64,000 nucleotides of DNA from Serratia rhizosphaerae (GCF_009817885.1 NZ_CP041764.1:1612001-1676000); one strand, 5' to 3'; positions 30,121 to 39,222 are shown, counted from the stretch's first letter. Program-made: numbers and translations. Notes: a model not told the origin generated them from the letters alone.

Positions 30121-31211
30121 TGTACGTAGCCGTAAAAGGGGGCGAAAAAGCCATTGAGGCCGCGCACCGGCTGCAGGAGCAACTGCGACGCGGCGACCCG
30201 GCACAACCGGCGCTGACGGCCGCGCAGGTGGAGCAGCAGCTTGGGCTGGCGGTGGACCGGGTCATGACCGAAGGCGGCGTCTATGACCGTGAACTGGCGG
30301 CGCTGGCGATTAAGCAGGCCAGCGGCGATCTGGTGGAGGCGATTTTCCTGCTGCGCGCCTACCGCACCACGCTGCCGCGTCTGGCCGTCAGTGAGCCGTT
30401 ACTCACCGAGCAGATGCGACTGGAACGCCGCATTTCGGCGATTTACAAAGACCTGCCCGGCGGCCAGCTGCTCGGCCCGACCTATGACTACACCCACCGG
30501 CTGCTGGACTTCGCGCTGCTGGCGGACGGCGGCGCGCCCGATGCAACGCCGCAGCTCGCCGACGATGCGCCGGCAACCGGCTGCCCGCACGTGTTCAGCC
30601 TGCTGAGTCGCCAGCAGCTGGCGCAGGCGGAACAGGACGACGGCAGCACGCCGGCGGATATCACCCGCACGCCGCCGGTCTACCCCTGCCCGCGCTCGGC
30701 GCGCCTGCAGCAACTGGTGCGCGGCGATGAAGGCTTTCTGCTGGCGCTCGGCTACTCCACCCAGCGCGGCTATGGCCGCAACCACCCGTTCGCCGGCGAG
30801 ATCCGCAGCGGCTATGTCACGGTGGAGATCGTGCCGGAAGAGCTGGGCTTCGCCATCGACATCGGCGAAATCCTGCTGACCGAATGCGAGATGGTGAACG
30901 GCTTTGTCGCCCCGGAACAGCAGCCGCCGCACTTTACCCGCGGCTACGGCCTGGTGTTCGGCCGCGCCGAGCGCAAAGCGATGGCGATGGCGCTGGTGGA
31001 TCGCGCCCTGCAGAAGGACGAGTACGCGGAAGACGGCGACAGCCCGGCACAGGACGAAGAGTTCGTGCTGTCCCACGCCGATAACGTCGAGGCCGCCGGC
31101 TTCGTGTCCCATCTGAAACTGCCGCACTATGTGGATTTCCAGGCGGAACTGGAACTGCTGCAACGCCTGCGGCAGCGCGGCGAGCCCACGCAGGAGACGC
31201 CCCATGAGTAA
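30120..31211 (+). CDS. phnI: C-P lyase core subunit PhnI (nucleosidase)
   Basis: PhnI catalyses displacement of adenine from ATP by phosphonate within the core complex. It has 363 residues against 354 in E. coli and starts MYVAVKGGEKAIEAAHRL. Its 3' end overlaps phnJ by 8 bp. Confidence 0.95.
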   Translation: MYVAVKGGEKAIEAAHRLQEQLRRGDPAQPALTAAQVEQQLGLAVDRVMTEGGVYDRELAALAIKQASGDLVEAIFLLRAYRTTLPRLAVSEPLLTEQMRLERRISAIYKDLPGGQLLGPTYDYTHRLLDFALLADGGAPDATPQLADDAPATGCPHVFSLLSRQQLAQAEQDDGSTPADITRTPPVYPCPRSARLQQLVRGDEGFLLALGYSTQRGYGRNHPFAGEIRSGYVTVEIVPEELGFAIDIGEILLTECEMVNGFVAPEQQPPHFTRGYGLVFGRAERKAMAMALVDRALQKDEYAEDGDSPAQDEEFVLSHADNVEAAGFVSHLKLPHYVDFQAELELLQRLRQRGEPTQETPHE

Positions 31212-32064
31212 CGTACTGAGCGGCTACAACCCCGGCTATCTGGATGAACAGACCAAACGCATGATCCGCCGCGCCATCCTGAAGGGCGTGGCCATTCCCG
31301 GCTATCAGGTGCCGTTCGGCGGCCGCGAGATGCCGATGCCCTACGGCTGGGGCACCGGCGGCATCCAGCTGACCGCCAGCGTGGTCGGCGACGCCGACGT
31401 ACTAAAAGTCATCGATCAGGGCGCGGACGATACCACCAACGCGGTCTCGATTCGCCGCTTCTTCCAGCGCGTCGCCGGCGTCGCCACCACCGAGCGTACC
31501 GTCGAGGCTACGCTGATCCAGACCCGCCACCGCATCCCGGAAACGCCGCTGCGGGAAGACCAGATCCTGATCTATCAGGTGCCGATTCCGGAGCCGCTGC
31601 GCTTTATCGAACCGCGCGAAACCGAAACGCGCAAAATGCACGCGCTGGAGGAATACGGCGTGATGCAGGTGAAACTCTACGAGGATATCGCCCGCTACGG
31701 CCATATCGCCACCACCTACGCCTATCCGGTGAAGGTCAATGACCGCTACGTGATGGATCCGTCGCCGATCCCGAAATTCGACAACCCGAAGATGCATATG
31801 ATGCCGGCGCTGCAATTGTTCGGCGCCGGGCGGGAGAAGCGGATCTACGCCCTGCCGCCGTACACCAAAGTGGTCAGCCTGGACTTTGACGATCACCCGT
31901 TCAGCGTCCAGCAGTGGGAGCAGCCCTGTGCGCTGTGCGGCTCCCGCAGCAGCTACCTGGACGAGGTGGTGCTCGACGATCAGGGCAACCGCATGTTCGT
32001 CTGCTCAGATACCGACTACTGCCGGCAGCAGCTGGCGTCATCCACGGAGACACCGCGCCCATGA
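31204..32064 (+). CDS. phnJ: C-P lyase PhnJ (radical SAM)
   Basis: PhnJ breaks the carbon-phosphorus bond of ribosyl-1-phosphonate-5-phosphate by S-adenosylmethionine radical chemistry. The 286-residue protein keeps Cys242, Cys245 and Cys267 of the unusual cluster motif and the thiyl-forming Cys273, each shifted by one from E. coli. The start at 31204 gives the N-terminus SNVLSGYNPGYLDEQTKR. It overlaps phnK by four bases. Confidence 0.97.
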   Translation: MSNVLSGYNPGYLDEQTKRMIRRAILKGVAIPGYQVPFGGREMPMPYGWGTGGIQLTASVVGDADVLKVIDQGADDTTNAVSIRRFFQRVAGVATTERTVEATLIQTRHRIPETPLREDQILIYQVPIPEPLRFIEPRETETRKMHALEEYGVMQVKLYEDIARYGHIATTYAYPVKVNDRYVMDPSPIPKFDNPKMHMMPALQLFGAGREKRIYALPPYTKVVSLDFDDHPFSVQQWEQPCALCGSRSSYLDEVVLDDQGNRMFVCSDTDYCRQQLASSTETPRP

Positions 32065-32849
32065 GCACCACACCGTTACACGACGCCCCGCTGCTGTCGG
32101 TCGAGCGTCTGACCCATCTGTACGCGCCGGGCAAAGGCTTCAGCGACGTCTCTTTTGATATTTACCCCGGCGAAGTGCTGGGCATCGTCGGCGAATCCGG
32201 CTCCGGTAAAACCACCCTGTTGAAAAGCATCTCGGCGCGGCTGGCGCCGCAGCAGGGGCGCATCCTCTACCGTCCTCAGGCCGGGCAGGAGCAGGATCTG
32301 TACGCCATGGCGGAGAGCGCGCGCCGCCGCCTGCTGCGCACCGACTGGGGCGTGGTGCACCAGCACCCGCTGGACGGGCTGCGGCCGCAGGTGTCCGCCG
32401 GCGGCAATATCGGCGAGCGGCTGATGGCCGTCGGCCAGCGCCACTACGGCGATATCCGCCGTCAGGCCGGGCAATGGCTGGAGGACGTCGAGATCCCGCT
32501 GTCGCGCCTTGACGATCTGCCCACCACCTTTTCCGGCGGCATGCAGCAGCGGCTGCAGATCGCCCGCAACCTGGTCACCCACCCCAAGCTGGTGTTTATG
32601 GACGAGCCGACCGGCGGGCTGGACGTGTCGGTGCAGGCGCGGCTGCTGGATCTGCTGCGCACGCTGGTGGTGGAGATGCGGCTGGCGGCGGTGATCGTCA
32701 CCCACGATCTGGGCGTCGCGCGCCTGCTGGCGCACCGGCTGCTGGTGATGAAACAGGGGGAAGTGGTGGAAAGCGGCCTGACCGACCGGGTGCTGGACGA
32801 CCCGCACCATCCCTATACCCAACTGCTGGTGTCTTCCGTGTTGTCGTAA
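32061..32849 (+). CDS. phnK: C-P lyase ABC-type ATPase PhnK
   Basis: The 262-residue ABC ATPase has Walker A GESGSGKT, signature FSGGMQQRLQIA and Walker B LVFMDEPT. PhnK binds the PhnGHIJ core as a dimer; it is not a transporter subunit. The start at 32061 overlaps the phnJ stop (ATGA). Confidence 0.94.
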   Translation: MSTTPLHDAPLLSVERLTHLYAPGKGFSDVSFDIYPGEVLGIVGESGSGKTTLLKSISARLAPQQGRILYRPQAGQEQDLYAMAESARRRLLRTDWGVVHQHPLDGLRPQVSAGGNIGERLMAVGQRHYGDIRRQAGQWLEDVEIPLSRLDDLPTTFSGGMQQRLQIARNLVTHPKLVFMDEPTGGLDVSVQARLLDLLRTLVVEMRLAAVIVTHDLGVARLLAHRLLVMKQGEVVESGLTDRVLDDPHHPYTQLLVSSVLS

Positions 32850-32864
32850 CTGAGTGGGGAATCT

Positions 32865-33569
32865 ATGACGATCAAAATTCGCGTCGAACATCTGAGCAAG
32901 ACCTTTGTGTTGCACCAGCAGCACGGTACCCGGCTGCCGGTGCTGCACGACGCCAGCCTGACGGTCAGCGCCGGCGAATGCGTGGTGCTGCACGGCCACT
33001 CCGGCAGCGGTAAGTCCACCCTGCTGCGCTCGCTGTACGCCAACTACCTGCCGGACAGCGGCCATATCTGGCTGGACCATCAGGGAGAATGGATCGATAT
33101 GGCGCAGGCGGAGGCGCGGCAGATCCTGGCGGTGCGCCGCCGGACGCTGGGCTGGGTCAGCCAGTTTCTGCGGGTGATCCCGCGCATCAGCGCGCTGGAG
33201 GTGGTGATGCAGCCGCTGCTGGAGCTGGGCGTGGCGCATGACGAGTGCCGCGAGCGCGCCAGCGCGCTGCTCAGCCGGCTTAACGTGCCGCAACGGCTGT
33301 GGGGGCTGGCGCCGTCCACCTTTTCCGGCGGCGAACAGCAGCGGGTCAATATCGCCCGCGGCTTTATCGTCGACTACCCGATCCTGCTGCTGGATGAACC
33401 CACCGCCTCGCTGGACGCACGCAACAGCGCGGCGGTGATCGCCTTGGTCGAACAGGCGCGCCGGCGCGGCGCCGCCATCGTCGGCATTTTTCATGACGAC
33501 CAGGTGCGAACTCAGGTCGCCGACCGGCTGCACATCATGCAAGCGCCGCAGGCGCTGGAGACGCCGTGA
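32865..33569 (+). CDS. phnL: C-P lyase ABC-type ATPase PhnL
   Basis: The 234-residue ABC ATPase has Walker A GHSGSGKS, signature [12 protein letters not shown] and Walker B ILLLDEPT. With PhnK it forms the second ATPase layer on the C-P lyase core. The stop overlaps the phnM start (TGATG). Confidence 0.94.
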   Translation: MTIKIRVEHLSKTFVLHQQHGTRLPVLHDASLTVSAGECVVLHGHSGSGKSTLLRSLYANYLPDSGHIWLDHQGEWIDMAQAEARQILAVRRRTLGWVSQFLRVIPRISALEVVMQPLLELGVAHDECRERASALLSRLNVPQRLWGLAPSTFSGGEQQRVNIARGFIVDYPILLLDEPTASLDARNSAAVIALVEQARRRGAAIVGIFHDDQVRTQVADRLHIMQAPQALETP

Positions 33570-34705
33570 TGATTATTAATAACGTAAGGCTGGTGCTGGA
33601 AGACCAGGTGGTGAACGGCTCGCTGGAGATGGGCGACGGCGTGATCCGCAGCTTTGCCGACGGCCACAGCCGTCTGCCGCAGGCGCTGGACGGCGAAGGC
33701 GGCTGGCTGCTGCCGGGCCTGATCGAACTGCATACCGATAACCTGGATAAATTCTTTATGCCGCGCCCCAACGTGGACTGGCCGGCCCATTCCGCCATGA
33801 GCAGCCACGACGCGCTGATGGTTGCCTGCGGCATCACCACGGTGCTGGACGCGGTGGCGATAGGCGATGTGCGCGACGGCGGCCACCGGCTGGAGAACCT
33901 GCAAAAAATGATCGACGCGGTGATCCACAGCCAGCGCGCCGGGGTAAACCGCGCCGAACACCGCCTGCACCTGCGCTGTGAACTGCCCAACGCCGGCACG
34001 CTGCCGCTGTTTGAACAGCTGATGGATAAACCGGGCGTGTCGCTGGTGTCGCTGATGGACCATTCGCCGGGCCAGCGCCAGTTCGCCTCGCGCGCCAAGT
34101 ATCGCGAATATTATCAGGGCAAATATAACCTGAGCGACGCCGCGATGGATGAGTATGAGCAGCAGCAGGTCGCGCTGTCCGCCCGCTGGGCGACGCCGAA
34201 CCGCCAGGCCATTGCCGAACGCTGTCGCGAACGGGGCATTGCGCTCGCCAGCCATGACGACGCCACCGCCGCGCACGTTGCCGAGTCCTGCGCGCTGGGC
34301 AGCGCGATCGCCGAGTTCCCCACCACCGAGGAAGCGGCCCGCGCCTCACACCGGCAGGGGCTGCAGGTGCTGATGGGAGCGCCGAACATCGTGCGCGGCG
34401 GCTCGCATTCCGGCAACGTGGCGGCGCATCAGCTGGCGGCGCAGGGGGTGTTGGATATCCTCTCTTCCGACTACTACCCCGCTAGCCTGCTCGACGCGGC
34501 GTTCCTCCTGGCCGCCGACGCGCGCAACGGTTATGACCTGCCGCAGTCGGTGGCGATGGTCACCCGCAACCCGGCGCGGGCATTGGGGTTAGCCGATCGC
34601 GGCACCATTGCCGAGGGGCTGCGCGGCGATCTGGTGCTGGCGCGCGCGCACGGCGAGCATATCTATGTGCAGCACGTGTGGCGTCAGGGACGGCAGGTGT
34701 TCTGA
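33569..34705 (+). CDS. phnM: ribosyl-triphosphonate diphosphatase PhnM
   Basis: PhnM removes pyrophosphate from alpha-D-ribose-1-phosphonate-5-triphosphate. The 378-residue amidohydrolase carries the metal-binding motif LIELHTDNLDKF and the later HDDAT and SSDYYPA segments. I use the ATG at 33569, which gives MIINNVRL as in E. coli; a GTG one codon earlier is less likely. Confidence 0.95.
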   Translation: MIINNVRLVLEDQVVNGSLEMGDGVIRSFADGHSRLPQALDGEGGWLLPGLIELHTDNLDKFFMPRPNVDWPAHSAMSSHDALMVACGITTVLDAVAIGDVRDGGHRLENLQKMIDAVIHSQRAGVNRAEHRLHLRCELPNAGTLPLFEQLMDKPGVSLVSLMDHSPGQRQFASRAKYREYYQGKYNLSDAAMDEYEQQQVALSARWATPNRQAIAERCRERGIALASHDDATAAHVAESCALGSAIAEFPTTEEAARASHRQGLQVLMGAPNIVRGGSHSGNVAAHQLAAQGVLDILSSDYYPASLLDAAFLLAADARNGYDLPQSVAMVTRNPARALGLADRGTIAEGLRGDLVLARAHGEHIYVQHVWRQGRQVF

Positions 34706-35256
34706 TGGCGCAGCTTATCTATCTGATGGGGGCCTCCGGCTCCGGCAAGGACAGCCTGCTGGCCGCCCTGCGCAACGCGGCGGACAGCGCGCCGCTGGTG
34801 GCGCACCGCTATATCACCCGCCCGGCGCAGGCCGGCTGTGAGAACCACGTGGCGCTGAGTGAACGCGAGTTTCTGCGCCGGCGCGCCAACGGCCTGTTCG
34901 CGCTGGACTGGCAGGCCCATCACACCCGTTATGCGTTAGGGATCGAGGTCGATCTGTGGCTGCTGCTGGGGATCGACGTGGTGGTCAACGGTTCGCGCGC
35001 CTATCTGCCCTACGCCCGTCAGCGCTACGGCGCACAGCTACTGCCGCTGTGCCTGCAGGTTGAACCGGCGGTGCTGCGCCGGCGTCTGGAGCGGCGCGGC
35101 CGCGAGGACAGCGGGCAGATTGAACAACGGCTGGCGCGCGCGGCGGCCTACAGCGTGCCGTCCGACTGCCTGCGGCTGGATAATAACGGCGAGCTGAGCG
35201 ACACGTTGGCGGCACTGCTGACGGCGCTGCGGCGCGAGGAGACACCATGCAACTGA
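34705..35256 (+). CDS. phnN: ribose 1,5-bisphosphate phosphokinase PhnN
   Basis: PhnN phosphorylates ribose-1,5-bisphosphate to PRPP, the final step that returns C-P lyase carbon to metabolism. The 183-residue P-loop kinase has GASGSGKD at about residues 8-15. It overlaps phnM by one base and phnP by ten. Confidence 0.93.
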   Translation: MAQLIYLMGASGSGKDSLLAALRNAADSAPLVAHRYITRPAQAGCENHVALSEREFLRRRANGLFALDWQAHHTRYALGIEVDLWLLLGIDVVVNGSRAYLPYARQRYGAQLLPLCLQVEPAVLRRRLERRGREDSGQIEQRLARAAAYSVPSDCLRLDNNGELSDTLAALLTALRREETPCN

Positions 35257-36044
35257 CTTTTCTCGGCACCGGCGGCGCCCAGCAGGTGCCGGCATTTGGC
35301 TGCGAGTGCGCCATCTGCCAACGGGCGCGCCGTGAGCCGGCCCGGCGTCGTCGCGCATGCAGCGCCATGCTGGATTATCAGGGGGAAACTACGTTAATTG
35401 ATGCGGGATTGACGTCATTGGAGCGGCGGTTTTCGGCGGGGCAAATTCAGCGTTTTTTACTGACACATTACCACATGGATCACGTTCAGGGGTTATTTCA
35501 TTTGCGCTGGGGGTGTGGAAGCGCCATTCCGGTGTACGGCCCGCCCGATGAACAGGGCTGCGACGATCTATTCAAACACCCCGGCATTCTGGACTTTCAG
35601 CCGCCGCTGGCGCCGTTTGTCAGCGTGACGCTGGGCGGACTGCGCATCACCCCGCTGCCGCTGATCCACTCTAAAATCACCCACGGTTACCTGATCCAGA
35701 GCGCCGACCGCACGCTGGCCTACCTGACCGATACCGTCGGTCTGCCGCTGGACACCCTGCGTTTTCTGCAGGGCGTCCGCCTGGATCTGCTGGTGCTGGA
35801 CTGCAGCCTGCCGCCGCAGGCACAGGAGCCGCGCAACCATAACGACCTCACCCGCGCGCTGGAGATTCAGCAACGGCTGTTGCCGCAGCGCACCCTGCTG
35901 ACGCATATCAGCCACCACCTCGACGCCTGGCTGCTGACGCACACGCTGCCGCCGGGGCTGGAGCTGGCGTACGATGGCCTCTGCATCGATGTCAGTGCGC
36001 CAGACGCTCCCCGTGCTGCAGCCGATCGGACTCCAGCACCCTGA
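35247..36044 (+). CDS. phnP: phosphoribosyl cyclic phosphodiesterase PhnP
   Basis: PhnP opens 5-phosphoribosyl-1,2-cyclic phosphate to ribose-1,5-bisphosphate, the PhnN substrate. The metallo-beta-lactamase fold is shown by THYHMDH; CECAICQRAR holds the structural zinc cysteines. At 265 residues it is longer than E. coli PhnP (252) because of a C-terminal tail that reads through 53 bp of the convergent neighbour. phnO, which lies between phnN and phnP in E. coli, is missing. Confidence 0.94.
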   Translation: MQLTFLGTGGAQQVPAFGCECAICQRARREPARRRRACSAMLDYQGETTLIDAGLTSLERRFSAGQIQRFLLTHYHMDHVQGLFHLRWGCGSAIPVYGPPDEQGCDDLFKHPGILDFQPPLAPFVSVTLGGLRITPLPLIHSKITHGYLIQSADRTLAYLTDTVGLPLDTLRFLQGVRLDLLVLDCSLPPQAQEPRNHNDLTRALEIQQRLLPQRTLLTHISHHLDAWLLTHTLPPGLELAYDGLCIDVSAPDAPRAAADRTPAP

Positions 36045-36633
36045 CGCCGTCGCCGGAGCTGAACGCCTGCTCCAGCAGGGTTTGCGCCACATCGCGGGCG
36101 GCGACCGATTTCCATCTGCCGGGCAGCAGCCTGAACAGCGGCTGGGCTACGCGCTCCAGCAAACGCGGCGCGGCGCGTTTACCCAGCAGCATCGACGGCC
36201 GCACCAGCGTCAGACGCTGCCAGCCCTGCTCGCGCAGCGCCTGCTCCATCTCCCCTTTGATGCGGTTATACAGGAAGGTGGAGTGCGGGCTGGCGCCCAT
36301 CGCGCTCACCGCCAGACAGTGCTGCGCGCCGAGCCGACGGCCGGTCAGCGCGCTTTCCACCACCAGCGTATAGTCGACGTAGTGGAAATTGCCGTCGCTG
36401 CCGGCCTGCTGCCGCGTGGTGCCAAGACAGCAGAACACCGCGTCAACCGGCTGATCCAGCTCCGTCAACAGGGCGAACAAATCGTCGCCCACCGGGTTGG
36501 TCAGTTTGTCATGCGGCGGCAGCGGCCGGCGGCTGGGGGCGGTAATTGCCGTCACCCGCCGGTCCGCCAGCAGCAGGCGCAACAGCTCGCCGCCCACCAG
36601 CCCGCTAGCGCCCGTTATCAATACCCGTGCCAT
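35992..36633 (-). CDS. NAD(P)-binding Rossmann-fold oxidoreductase
   Basis: The 213-residue atypical short-chain dehydrogenase (NAD-dependent epimerase-like, HTATIP2/YwnB-like) starts MARVLITGASGLVGGELL with the GxSGxxG dinucleotide motif. It has a YNRIKGEME segment with the catalytic Tyr-x-x-x-Lys. I start at the ATG at 36633, preceded by GGGAGG; the frame upstream lacks similarity. It converges on phnP with a 53-bp overlap. The substrate is unknown. Confidence 0.8.
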   Translation of the reverse strand: MARVLITGASGLVGGELLRLLLADRRVTAITAPSRRPLPPHDKLTNPVGDDLFALLTELDQPVDAVFCCLGTTRQQAGSDGNFHYVDYTLVVESALTGRRLGAQHCLAVSAMGASPHSTFLYNRIKGEMEQALREQGWQRLTLVRPSMLLGKRAAPRLLERVAQPLFRLLPGRWKSVAARDVAQTLLEQAFSSGDGVRVLESDRLQHGERLAH

Positions 36634-36710
36634 AATGCCTCCCGTGCCGTTGTCGCTTTCCATGTAAGTATAAGACAGGTAACAAACCCTGGATCGGCAG
36701 GGTGCCTGCG

Positions 36711-37145
36711 CTAGCTGCGGGCCCAAAACAACTTGGTGCCAAAACCGAGAACGTTGTCGGTCATCTTCACCTCCTGCAGGCTCAGTTGCCACAGGGTGGC
36801 CGACATGGCTTTTGCCACCGGGAAACGCTTGCAGTAACGGGCGCGCGCCTGTTGCTCTTCATCACCGCTCAGTATGCGCGCCTCTGCGCGATACTGGACG
36901 CCTTTAATCAGCGCGATGCTTTTGGGCTTTGGCGCAATGGTGCCGACCACTTCAGCATGCTGCTGCATCAGCTGCCCGTGGCGGGTATGCGGTTCGGTCA
37001 TCAGCCACAGCGCCATGCGCTCGGCGTCAAACACGTAAAAACAGTTGGCGCACCACATCTCCAGACCGTTGCCGGCGCAGAGCGTCAGCACGTGCTGTTT
37101 GCTGAGGAAGCGGATGATATGCTGCTGCTGTTCGCTCTGTTCCAC
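36711..37145 (-). CDS. yhbP: YhbP family protein (UPF0306)
   Basis: The 144-residue protein matches E. coli YhbP, with shared segments [34 protein letters not shown] and TDNVLGFG. The fold is that of the FMN-binding split barrel; the role is unknown. In E. coli it is next to yhbQ, but here 5.5 kb of CRISPR-related DNA separates them. Confidence 0.9.
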   Translation of the reverse strand: MEQSEQQQHIIRFLSKQHVLTLCAGNGLEMWCANCFYVFDAERMALWLMTEPHTRHGQLMQQHAEVVGTIAPKPKSIALIKGVQYRAEARILSGDEEQQARARYCKRFPVAKAMSATLWQLSLQEVKMTDNVLGFGTKLFWARS

Positions 37146-37186
37146 CGGGGTCTCCTTTAGGCTGTTAACAGCATCTTACCACCGGA

Positions 37187-37274
37187 TTGAGGAGCTGCCT
37201 GTGCGGCAGTGAACATGCGCTTGATTTAAAACGAGAGGGCGATGAGTTTCTAAGCTGCCTGTACGGCAGTGAAC
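37187..37274 (-). CRISPR. type I-F CRISPR array 1, one spacer
   Basis: The perfect leader-proximal repeat (37247-37274) is the canonical 28-bp I-F repeat, reading GTTCACTGCC...GGCAGCTTAGAAA on the minus strand. A 32-bp spacer (37215-37246) precedes a worn terminal repeat (37187-37214) that matches best in its GTTCACTGCCGCACAGGCAGC half. Transcription should run leftwards from the leader at 37275 onward. Confidence 0.92.
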
Positions 37275-37425
37275 TGTTGCAGTATAGCGCTAATTGGTTG
37301 TTTAAACAGCAAAATCACTATAATTTTGCCCAAAACCCTTTTTTCAGACACACCAATCATAGCCTTATAAATCAACTAATTAAAATCAGGTATAAAAGAA
37401 GGGTCAAACCCTGAGACAGGGTGTT
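37275..37425 (-). promoter_or_regulatory. I-F CRISPR leader 1 with IHF site
   Basis: This AT-rich sequence is clearly homologous to leader 2 at 40539, sharing TGTTGC at the repeat edge, a CCTTTTTTCAGAC block, AAATCAAC and AAGGGTCA. An exact IHF consensus (WATCAA-N4-TTR, here AATCAACTAATTA, 37370-37382) starts 96 bp from the repeat, the same distance as in leader 2. Confidence 0.78.
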
Positions 37426-37463
37426 CAAACTATAAAGCCTGCGAGGCGCAAACAACGCTTGAC

Positions 37464-37487
37464 GGCCTATGCTCGCCGGTCCCTACA
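37464..37487. repeat. dispersed palindrome, TGTAGGG family, copy 4
   Basis: Read on the minus strand, TGTAGGGACCGGCGAGCATAGGCC resembles the copy in the treB-treC gap. It overlaps the last bases of the LysE-family gene. Confidence 0.4.
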
Positions 37488-38109
37488 AAGATTTTGCCAC
37501 CATGCCAACAGCCGCCAGCGCCATAATGACGCCCGTGGTGCGAAAGAGTCTACGCTGCGACGATACGCTGGTCAGGAAACGACGTATTTTTAGTGCCGCC
37601 AAAATAAATACGGCGCCGACCAGCAAAAGGACAAGCATGGTCAGCGGCACCAACATCGTTCCCCATACCTGTAGAGAAACGTGATCCAACGAGATGACCA
37701 GCGGCAATATAGCCAGATAAAAGGCGATGGTTTTGGGATTTCCGAGCGTGATCGTCAACCCGGACAGCCATGCGGAGGTTAGCTCACGACGGGTAGCCTT
37801 CTGGTCGATATTTACCGCCTGGGGCTGATAACGCCAGAATTGCCAGGCGAGAAAGGACAGGTAGCAGGCGGCGGCCCAGTTTATCAGGGTAAAGAGTGAG
37901 GTATAGGTATGCGCAATAACCGCCAAACCAAATACCGCAGTGGAAAGATAGATTAAGTCCCCGAGTATCAACCCGGTCAGCATGGTAAACCCCGTCACTG
38001 CGCCGCCGCTGACGCTGCGGGCGACCAGCGCGGTCATGCCTGGCCCCGGCACGGCGGCGGCCAGACCCAACGCCGCAGCGTAAGAGATGATTTGAGCGGT
38101 TCCTAACAT
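37483..38109 (-). CDS. LysE/RhtB-family amino acid exporter
   Basis: The 208-residue protein has about six membrane segments and the LysE/RhtB N-terminal signature (AAAVPGPGMTALVARSVSGG, residues about 18-37) and GNPKTIAFYLA. These proteins export amino acids such as lysine, threonine or homoserine. It is divergent from an Lrp/AsnC regulator, a pairing common for this family. The pair lies between the two I-F arrays. Confidence 0.87.
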   Translation of the reverse strand: MLGTAQIISYAAALGLAAAVPGPGMTALVARSVSGGAVTGFTMLTGLILGDLIYLSTAVFGLAVIAHTYTSLFTLINWAAACYLSFLAWQFWRYQPQAVNIDQKATRRELTSAWLSGLTITLGNPKTIAFYLAILPLVISLDHVSLQVWGTMLVPLTMLVLLLVGAVFILAALKIRRFLTSVSSQRRLFRTTGVIMALAAVGMVAKSL

Positions 38110-38621
38110 AAGTATTCCTGTTGTAATTGATTATTGATAATTAGAAGACTGGTTGTTTGATACCAGACATAAGCCAAGAAAAAACCGTGAATTATCACAT
38201 CTGTGAATTTAAATAATGCTCTTGAGTTATCAGCATAATTGAGTGGGTTTTATATCAATACCTCACCTATTATTACGCTGCATTTATCTAAAAATCTCCA
38301 CACGACATTAATATTCATATAATTACAAGACAATGTCGGCGCAGAATCGCCATCCCTTCCCCCCATACTGAAATCTTGTTAACAAGCAGCAGAGAATATA
38401 TTTAACGCGCACAATGAGTCGTCGTTAAGAACAGAAATCCTCTCTGAATCGCTAACAAACCCTCGCCATTTCGAGATAAAACAGGCACAACAACACATTA
38501 ATTTCACGAACCTATTATGCATTGAGCATCGAGGAATTTGTGACCTATATTGCTTGCTTAAACGAGAATTATTGGCAAGAATTACCGATTACATAGCAAA
38601 AAATGAAAGGAACGTTCCGTT
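38110..38621. other. AT-rich regulatory gap between lysE-type and lrp-type genes
   Basis: These 512 bp hold no open frame I can support. They are markedly AT-rich and separate two divergent genes, so both promoters should lie here. A GGAACGTTCC palindrome at 38609-38618 includes the Lrp-type ribosome-binding site. Confidence 0.5.
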
Positions 38622-39110
38622 ATGCCGCTTGATATGACAGAGATGAAAATCCTCAGGCTGTTGCAAGACGATGCCAGAGTCACAAACCAGGCGTTAGCGG
38701 AGAAAATAGGCATGTCGGCCTCGCCGTGCTGGCGCAAAGTCCGCAAGCTTGAGGAAGAAGAAGTTATCCAAGGCTATCGCGCGGTGTTGGATCGCAAAAA
38801 GATCGGCCTGGGTGTAATGGTGTTTATTCGCGTCGCCATCGACAGCCATAGCGAAACGGAAGCCAAGAAATTTGAAGAAGAGGTAACGGCGTTGGAAGAT
38901 GTGGTGGCCTGTTACAGCATTGGCGGCGATGCCGACTTCTTGCTGCAGGTCGTGGCCTCCGATCTAGATTCATATGCTGATTTTGCCATGTCGGTAGTCC
39001 GCAGATTGCCCGGCATTAAAGAGATGCAGAGCATGTTCGTATTAAAAGAGATCAAACCGCTGGTGTCTTACCCGATAAAGAAAACTACGCAGACTAAAAA
39101 CGGACAGTGA
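38622..39110 (+). CDS. Lrp/AsnC-family transcriptional regulator
   Basis: The 162-residue protein has an N-terminal helix-turn-helix (KILRLLQDDARVTNQALAEKI onwards, with MSASPCWRKVRKLEEEEVI) and a C-terminal RAM domain for amino-acid binding and oligomerisation. It is divergent from a LysE-family exporter and probably controls it in response to an amino acid. AAAGGAA precedes the ATG. Confidence 0.88.
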   Translation: MPLDMTEMKILRLLQDDARVTNQALAEKIGMSASPCWRKVRKLEEEEVIQGYRAVLDRKKIGLGVMVFIRVAIDSHSETEAKKFEEEVTALEDVVACYSIGGDADFLLQVVASDLDSYADFAMSVVRRLPGIKEMQSMFVLKEIKPLVSYPIKKTTQTKNGQ

Positions 39111-39194
39111 AGAAGGGATGCTTCTGCCGTTTACCCTGGAGTGATAAGCACGGTATCAATCCGACTATTCATAAACCTTGGGCATAGATAACCT

Positions 39195-39222
39195 GCTTTA
39201 AGCTGCCTATGTAGCAATGAGT
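39195..39222 (-). repeat. isolated degenerate I-F CRISPR repeat
   Basis: TTAAGCTGCCTATGTAGCAATGAG aligns to the I-F repeat with an intact TAAGCTGCCT block and about half of the remaining positions. It has no intact partner repeat within one spacer length. Confidence 0.45.

Noticed and set aside
38609..38618. GGAACGTTCC before the Lrp-type gene as a second TreR operator
   Set aside because: It is two bases shorter than the palindrome at treB, overlaps the ribosome-binding site, and there is no link to trehalose; most likely chance or an autoregulatory element.
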